Source of the DNA: Aureispira sp964445645
Lineage (GTDB): Bacteria; Bacteroidota; Bacteroidia; Chitinophagales; Saprospiraceae
Direction: 5' to 3'
Assembly (NCBI GenBank): GCA_964445645.1
Contig: CAYULH010000014.1
Location: forward strand, 1 to 60,117
Length of the DNA: 60,117 nt
The notes under the pieces are model-generated. The model was not told where the DNA came from, made no database searches, and worked only from the letters and a program-made list of their open reading frames with translations. Shown in pieces: positions 52,997-60,117 of this stretch (positions are counted from its first letter, which is position 1; every line of letters starts with the position of its first letter). Made by a program: the position numbers and the translations under genes.

Positions 52997-53095
52997 ATGA
53001 GAGATTTTTTCTCAGATCGAGGCGGAAAACACAGTTTTAGCGGGCTAAAACGCGTATTTCCAACGATGAGCTGGGGAAAAAGAATCGTTTTTTAG
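52997..53095 (+). CDS. Possible 32-residue small protein before ssrA
   Basis: ATG 52997 to TAG 53093-53095: MRDFFSDRGGKHSFSGLKRV, then FPTMSWGKRIVF. Basic with aromatic residues. It lies between the candidate promoter and the tmRNA. May be chance; no family recognised. Confidence 0.25.
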   Translation: MRDFFSDRGGKHSFSGLKRVFPTMSWGKRIVF

Positions 53096-53125
53096 TACGA
53101 GAGCTTTTTTAAGACTACTTCACAT

Positions 53126-53502
53126 GGGGCTGACTGGAATTGACAGCATAGAATGTTCTGTAAGTAAGCATGTCGAGACAGGTGTGTTTATCTCGCAAAT
53201 CATAATACATAACAACTTTGAAATGGCAATAACAACAGTTATGCTATGGCTGCCTAATTACAAATAATTAGACACCATTGTGGCTGGCGCTTGACACCTA
53301 ATACACAGCGTCCCCCACATCATCAACTTTTAGGTTAGTTCGGCAAGCGTTTCTCCGTATTGTCTGGCGAATGAAGAAGAGGATAGAGCCGTTATGCGTG
53401 TGTCAGCAGACCTGTAACGCCTCGAATTCTGACTGCTAACTAAACATGTAGAAAGCTTATGGATGCTTTGACTGGACGAGAGTTCGAATCTCTCCAGCTC
53501 CA
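53126..53502 (+). ncRNA. ssrA: tmRNA
   Basis: About 377 nt. 5' end GGGGCTGACTGGAATTGACA pairs with 3' CAGCTCC; T arm ends GTTCGAATCTC. Tag frame 53225-53257 encodes GNNNSYAMAA then TAA, in the Bacteroidota style. CCA is not encoded (ACAC follows). Rescues stalled ribosomes with SmpB. Confidence 0.96.
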
Positions 53503-53513
53503 CACCATGAATA

Positions 53514-53549
53514 AAACCAGCAATCTTGGATTGTTGGTTTTTTTTGGTT
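53514..53549 (+). terminator. Terminator of ssrA
   Basis: AACCAGCAATC/GATTGTTGGTT with a 3-nt loop and T8. Confidence 0.92.
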
Positions 53550-53707
53550 GCCCCTGCCCCTACAAGTCGATAACCATCTCCCAAATGGTTAAGGGCTTGG
53601 TTTGTTTTTTATTGGAATAAAACGGCTCTTGTATACAATATATGACTGTAATTTTGTTACCTTAAAATTGGTATTTTAGTAGCTGTGCTGCTGTTTTTTG
53701 TAGTTTA

Positions 53708-56692
53708 ATGTTTGTTGTTATGTTTTATAGAAAAGCCCTTCGATTGATTAGAAAGAATAAAAGAACGAAGAATCCTGTTTTGGATTTGAGTAATTGTGGA
53801 TTAAAAGAAATTCCTAAGGAGTTAGAGGAATTGGTACATTTAGAACAGCTTTACCTTGACCGTAACAACATTCAGAACATTCAACCCATCGAAAAACTCC
53901 ATAAGCTCCAAGTACTTTACCTTAACAGTAACAACATTCAGAACATTCAACCTATCCAAAAACTCCATAACCTCCAAGTACTTTACCTTAGCCATAACAA
54001 CATTCAGAACATTCAACCCATCGAAAATCTCCATAAGCTCCAACAGCTTTACCTTGGCGGTAACAACATTCAGAACATTCAACCCATCAAAAATCTACAT
54101 AACCTTCAAGTACTTTACCTTAGCCATAACAACATTCAGAACATTCAACCCATCAAAAATCTACATAACCTCCAAAAACTTTACCTTGGCCATAACAACA
54201 TTCAGAATATTCAAACCATCGAAAATCTACATAACCTCCAAGTACTTGACCTTCACAATAACAACATTCAGAACATTCAACCCATCGAAAATCTACATAA
54301 GCTCCAAGTACTTGACCTTAGCTATAGCAACATTCAGAACATTCAACCCATCAAAAATCTACATAACCTTCAAGAACTTTACCTTGCCTATAACAACATT
54401 CAGAACATTCAATCCATCGAAAATCTACATAAGCTTCAAAAACTTGGCCTTAGTCATAACAACATTCAGAACATTCAATCCATCAAAAATCTACATAACC
54501 TTCAAAAACTTGACCTTCGCAGCACTAAGATTACGAGCCTCCAACCTTTGCTCCCTCATATCAGACGGGGATTGCAGGTTCGTTTAAATACTTTTTTCCA
54601 AAAGGGAATAAATGTATTCAACACTCCCCTCCAATATCCCCCCATAGAAGTAGTAAAAGAAGGCAACCAAGCCATTCTCAATTACTTTGAGGAATTAGAA
54701 AACCAAGAAGAAAAACACATCTATGAGGCCAAGCTTCTACTAGTGGGCCAAGGAGGTGCAGGCAAAACCAGCTTGGCAGTCAAATTACAAGATGAAAATG
54801 CACCTCTACCACAAGAAGAAGACACCACTAAAGGTATTAAAATACACCAATTGCAGTTTTCTTGTCAGGAGGATAAGACGTTTACCTTGAATGTGTGGGA
54901 TTTTGGAGGGCAGGAGATTTATCATGCGACCCACCAGTTTTTCTTGACCAAAAAATCCTTGTATATCCTCTTGGATGATACCCGTGTGGATGATAAAACC
55001 CTGAATGATGGGACGTTTAGATATTGGTTGGAGACGGTGGGTTTGTTTGGAGGGGGCAGTCCTTTGCTGATTGTGCAGAATGAGAAGGGGGATAGAAGCA
55101 AGGATATTGATTTTGGTGGAATGCAAGCGCAGTTTCCTTTTTTGAAGGAGAAATTTACAGCCAATTTGGCGACCAATCGGGGGTTGGAGGCCATTCATCA
55201 GGCCATTCAGTATTACAGCCAACAACTGCCCCATATTGGGGATGCGCTGCCCCAAAATTGGTCTACGATTCGGACAGAATTATTGGAATTGCAAGCTAAC
55301 AAAGCACATATTACCCTACAGGAGTATTATGCTATTTGTGCCAAGCATGGTATGACTGATAAGAAGAGGGCATTGCATTTGAGTGAGTATTTGCACAATT
55401 TGGGCAATTTTTTGCATTTTCAGCACGATAAGATTCTCAAAAACCTTGTTATTCTACAAAATAAATGGGCAACGGATGCGGTCTACAAAGTATTGGATTA
55501 TGAGCCTATCAAAACCCAACAAGGCTATTTTGAGGAAAAGGATTTGGCTGCTATTTGGTCGGAGGCTATTTATGAAGACCATGTACATGAGTTGTTGCAG
55601 TTGATGCTCAAATTTGAGTTGTGTTATGAATTGTCCCAACAAGGAAAATATTTGATTCCTCAATTATTGCCTGCCAGTCGTCCCAATGATTTTGATTGGG
55701 ATAATACGGATAACTTGCAAGTACATTACGCATACAAATTTATGCCCAGAGGCTTGTTGAGTCGCCTCATTGTGCGGATGCACCACTATGTCAAGGACTT
55801 GCCCAAATGGAAAAATGGGGTGGTATTGACCAAAGATAAAACCCGTGCTTTTGTACAAGAAATTTATGGGAGTAGCCAACTCGAAGTGCGGGTACAAGGG
55901 GCAGAGCCACGAGATTTCATGGTTATTATTGCTGAATTTATCGAAACCTTGAGCAATGAGTTTGAGGGTATTGAGTACGATAAAAAGATTCCTTGTATTT
56001 GTTCAGAATGTTCAGCGACCACCAAGCCTCATTTTTATAAATTTAAAGATGTCAAAAAGGCATTGGCCAAGCGCAAGGATTTGCGTTGCCTAAACTCATT
56101 TGAGGATGTGAGTGCTAGAAAGCTGATTGATAATATTGGGGAAATAACGTCCTCGGCAATGTATGAGGAGAGTAATTATTTGGATAGGAATCCTGACAAA
56201 ACAGCTATTGAGATTAATAATTATATCACTACGCCTCCTGCCCCAGCTCCTGAGCCGAGCCAAGCTATTGCCCAACCGTCTGAAGCGACTCCACAAGCTA
56301 CTCCCAAAAAGTTTTATGAGCATTGGGTGTTCAAGGTGCTTGTAACAGGGGTGGCTGTGGGGATTTTTGCAGGCATTTGTGCTTGGTGGTTTGAGTGGAG
56401 CCTCTTCGGTTCTGCTTTTTTGATAGGCTTTGGCGCAACTGTTTTTGGCTTGTTCTTGAGGGGCAATCCCGAGCGGCGATTTTTCAAATGGGGGGTCTTT
56501 TGTCTTTGGGCAGCTGTGGGCATTATGGCCTTTCCTTTTGAGTTTGCCTCCAATACGAATCTGGTTACATCTTATGGTAGCGTTAAGTTGGTGTTCAATT
56601 GTTTATCGGAGTGGGATTGGTTGTTTGCAATTTTATTGGTGGGGATGGCCTCGTTGCTATTTTTTTGGGATTATCAGCGTGATAAGAGTTAG
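53708..56692 (+). CDS. Roco-family protein: LRR, Roc GTPase, COR, membrane segments
   Basis: 994 aa. Residues ~42-284: ten near-identical 22-residue leucine-rich repeats (pattern LHxLQxLxLxxNNIQNIQPIxN) plus a cap (LRSTKITSLQPLLP). Roc GTPase at ~340-510: P-loop VGQGGAGKTS, switch II WDFGGQEIYHATHQFF, and IVQNEKGDRSKD as the G4-like motif. COR at ~515-750. A Cys segment IPCICSECSATTKPHFY (~760) may bind metal. A Pro/Ala-rich linker (PAPAPEPSQAIAQPSEATPQ) and three hydrophobic C-terminal helices follow. Roles of bacterial Roco proteins include signalling and possibly phage defence; here unknown. The start could also be the second ATG (53720). Its own terminator is at 56723. Confidence 0.9.
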   Translation: MFVVMFYRKALRLIRKNKRTKNPVLDLSNCGLKEIPKELEELVHLEQLYLDRNNIQNIQPIEKLHKLQVLYLNSNNIQNIQPIQKLHNLQVLYLSHNNIQNIQPIENLHKLQQLYLGGNNIQNIQPIKNLHNLQVLYLSHNNIQNIQPIKNLHNLQKLYLGHNNIQNIQTIENLHNLQVLDLHNNNIQNIQPIENLHKLQVLDLSYSNIQNIQPIKNLHNLQELYLAYNNIQNIQSIENLHKLQKLGLSHNNIQNIQSIKNLHNLQKLDLRSTKITSLQPLLPHIRRGLQVRLNTFFQKGINVFNTPLQYPPIEVVKEGNQAILNYFEELENQEEKHIYEAKLLLVGQGGAGKTSLAVKLQDENAPLPQEEDTTKGIKIHQLQFSCQEDKTFTLNVWDFGGQEIYHATHQFFLTKKSLYILLDDTRVDDKTLNDGTFRYWLETVGLFGGGSPLLIVQNEKGDRSKDIDFGGMQAQFPFLKEKFTANLATNRGLEAIHQAIQYYSQQLPHIGDALPQNWSTIRTELLELQANKAHITLQEYYAICAKHGMTDKKRALHLSEYLHNLGNFLHFQHDKILKNLVILQNKWATDAVYKVLDYEPIKTQQGYFEEKDLAAIWSEAIYEDHVHELLQLMLKFELCYELSQQGKYLIPQLLPASRPNDFDWDNTDNLQVHYAYKFMPRGLLSRLIVRMHHYVKDLPKWKNGVVLTKDKTRAFVQEIYGSSQLEVRVQGAEPRDFMVIIAEFIETLSNEFEGIEYDKKIPCICSECSATTKPHFYKFKDVKKALAKRKDLRCLNSFEDVSARKLIDNIGEITSSAMYEESNYLDRNPDKTAIEINNYITTPPAPAPEPSQAIAQPSEATPQATPKKFYEHWVFKVLVTGVAVGIFAGICAWWFEWSLFGSAFLIGFGATVFGLFLRGNPERRFFKWGVFCLWAAVGIMAFPFEFASNTNLVTSYGSVKLVFNCLSEWDWLFAILLVGMASLLFFWDYQRDKS
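53831..54556 (+). repeat. Eleven tandem 66-bp repeats encoding the LRRs
   Basis: Each unit contains AACATTCAGAACATTCAA with few differences; ten are nearly identical and the eleventh is diverged. DNA identity is well above what protein selection alone would require, pointing to recent expansion or gene conversion. Confidence 0.93.
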
Positions 56693-56722
56693 ATATTTTT
56701 CAGCTCAACCCCCCTAAAACAG

Positions 56723-56766
56723 AAAGCGCACATCAATCATAAGACTGATGTGCGCTTCTTTTTTTT
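56723..56766 (+). terminator. Rho-independent terminator of the Roco gene
   Basis: AAGCGCACATCA-TCA/ACTGATGTGCGCTT stem with a short loop and T8 (interrupted by one C). Convergent with the rRNA operon. Confidence 0.88.
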
Positions 56767-56817
56767 ATGTTTTGTTTTTCTTTCTTTTTTATCTTTTGAA
56801 TAAAAAAGAAAAAAAAA

Positions 56818-56928
56818 GAGGGCAGTGACCTACTCTCCCACCTAGTGGCAGTACCATCGGCGCTGAAGGACTTTACTTCTTTGTTCGGAATGGTTAAAGG
56901 TGTTTCCCCTTCGCTATTGCCGCCCTCT
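56818..56928 (-). rRNA. rrf: 5S ribosomal RNA
   Basis: On the minus strand starts GAGGGCGGCAATAGCGAAGG, with the usual GGAAACACC and the complementary end GGGTGAGAGTAGGTCACTGC-like 3' part (GGGAGAGTAGGTCACTG). Ends are estimated to within a few bases. Confidence 0.95.
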
Positions 56929-57074
56929 ACTCTTTACTTAGTTTTATCTAAGCTTTGTTTCTTTTGTTGAACTTGCTTGTTAACATACTTTGGAGAATAA
57001 ACTCCGCAAATAAATGCAGACTTACTTTTTTTATCTCATCTTTTTATAATCATTCCTCTTCTAAGGTTAATTAT

Positions 57075-59950
<2,876 letters not shown>

Positions 59951-60117
59951 AGCTCTAATTATTGCACATTAATCTGCAATAACCAGTTTCCCACCTTGTT
60001 TATTTCTAAACAAAATAGTAAATCATAATCCACACGATATAGCAGATTATAATCCTTTTCTTATCTTTATCTATTTGCTTTTGTTTATTCTCCAGTATGT
60101 CAATTAACTTGTTCTTT
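59951..60117 (-). other. 16S-23S spacer (partial)
   Basis: AT-rich spacer upstream of 23S. No tRNA is visible in these 167 bases; 16S lies beyond the window. Confidence 0.8.

Noticed and set aside
53330..53584. Minus-strand open frame over the tmRNA
   Set aside because: It lies inside a structured RNA gene and resembles nothing.
53831..54556. Regularly spaced repeats taken as a possible CRISPR array
   Set aside because: The repeats are contiguous 66-bp coding units without unique spacers and encode leucine-rich repeats.
53856..54587. A 243-codon open frame in another frame of the LRR region
   Set aside because: It is a by-product of the 66-bp periodicity, which keeps the shifted frame open; the LRR-Roco frame explains the DNA.
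53503..56766. Genomic island inserted at the 3' end of ssrA
   Set aside because: No integrase is present and no duplicate of the ssrA 3' end is found downstream of the Roco gene.

Overview
The window is chromosomal DNA of a Bacteroidota bacterium, probably from the Saprospiria/Chitinophagia side of the phylum (lineage is inference). Evidence: a six-subunit Na+-NQR operon, -7 promoter boxes of the type TAnnTTTG (clearest in front of tRNA-Gln), a Bacteroidota-type arginine decarboxylase, a bacterial GGGP/HepGP synthase, a KTSC protein, an ECF sigma factor followed by an anti-sigma-like membrane protein, and a tmRNA tag ending YAMAA. Most of the window is ordinary core chromosome. There is no recognisable transposase, integrase, prophage or CRISPR array.

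Layout. 1-7.6 kb: housekeeping genes (Mrp ATPase, DEAD-box helicase, endonuclease III, IscA-type protein, L35/L20) and small unknowns. 7.7-14.1 kb: nqrABCDEF on the minus strand. 14.3-16.5 kb: a secreted M6-like metalloprotease split by a 10-N assembly gap, with about 80 bp of a foreign histidine-kinase gene stuck on the contig edge. 16.7-19.8 kb: an Rrf2 regulator with three copies of a putative operator, a small membrane protein, tandem repeats, and an unknown secreted protein bracketed by two copies of one terminator-like repeat. 19.8-26.1 kb: a minus-strand run of MscS channel, two ATP-grasp enzymes, an AstE/AspA-type deacylase, a lipoprotein and arginine decarboxylase; the first four look like one metabolic unit. 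26.4-38.4 kb: methyltransferase, PAP2, rhodanese, KTSC, glycosyltransferase, papain-like protease, START protein, a GNAT/HTH pair, glutathione peroxidase, ECF sigma operon and TsaE. 38.5-40.1 kb: tRNA-Gln, HU, GGGP synthase. 40.5-46.8 kb: an MbnP-like lipoprotein with two tandem MbnH-like di-haem peroxidases, a cyclophilin, and a facing minus-strand set (His-rich lipoprotein, porin-like protein, CxGKC membrane protein) suggestive of copper handling. 46.9-52.7 kb: lysA with a leader that looks like a classical peptide attenuator, DacB, an AI-2E-type permease, a composite palindromic repeat and a saccharopine/alanine-dehydrogenase-like enzyme. 52.9-60.1 kb: tmRNA, a Roco-type LRR GTPase with membrane segments, then 5S and 23S rRNA on the minus strand; the 16S gene lies beyond the right edge.

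The observations that seem most worth following are the lysA leader (Lys-rich 43-codon peptide, antiterminator and 13-bp terminator), the MscS/ATP-grasp/AstE operon, the MbnP locus with duplicated MbnH, the Rrf2 operator set, an attenuator-like leader between rpmI and rplT, and a family of hairpins centred on TACAGTGTA with differing but self-complementary arms. All functional assignments come from reading the translations; no database search was run.
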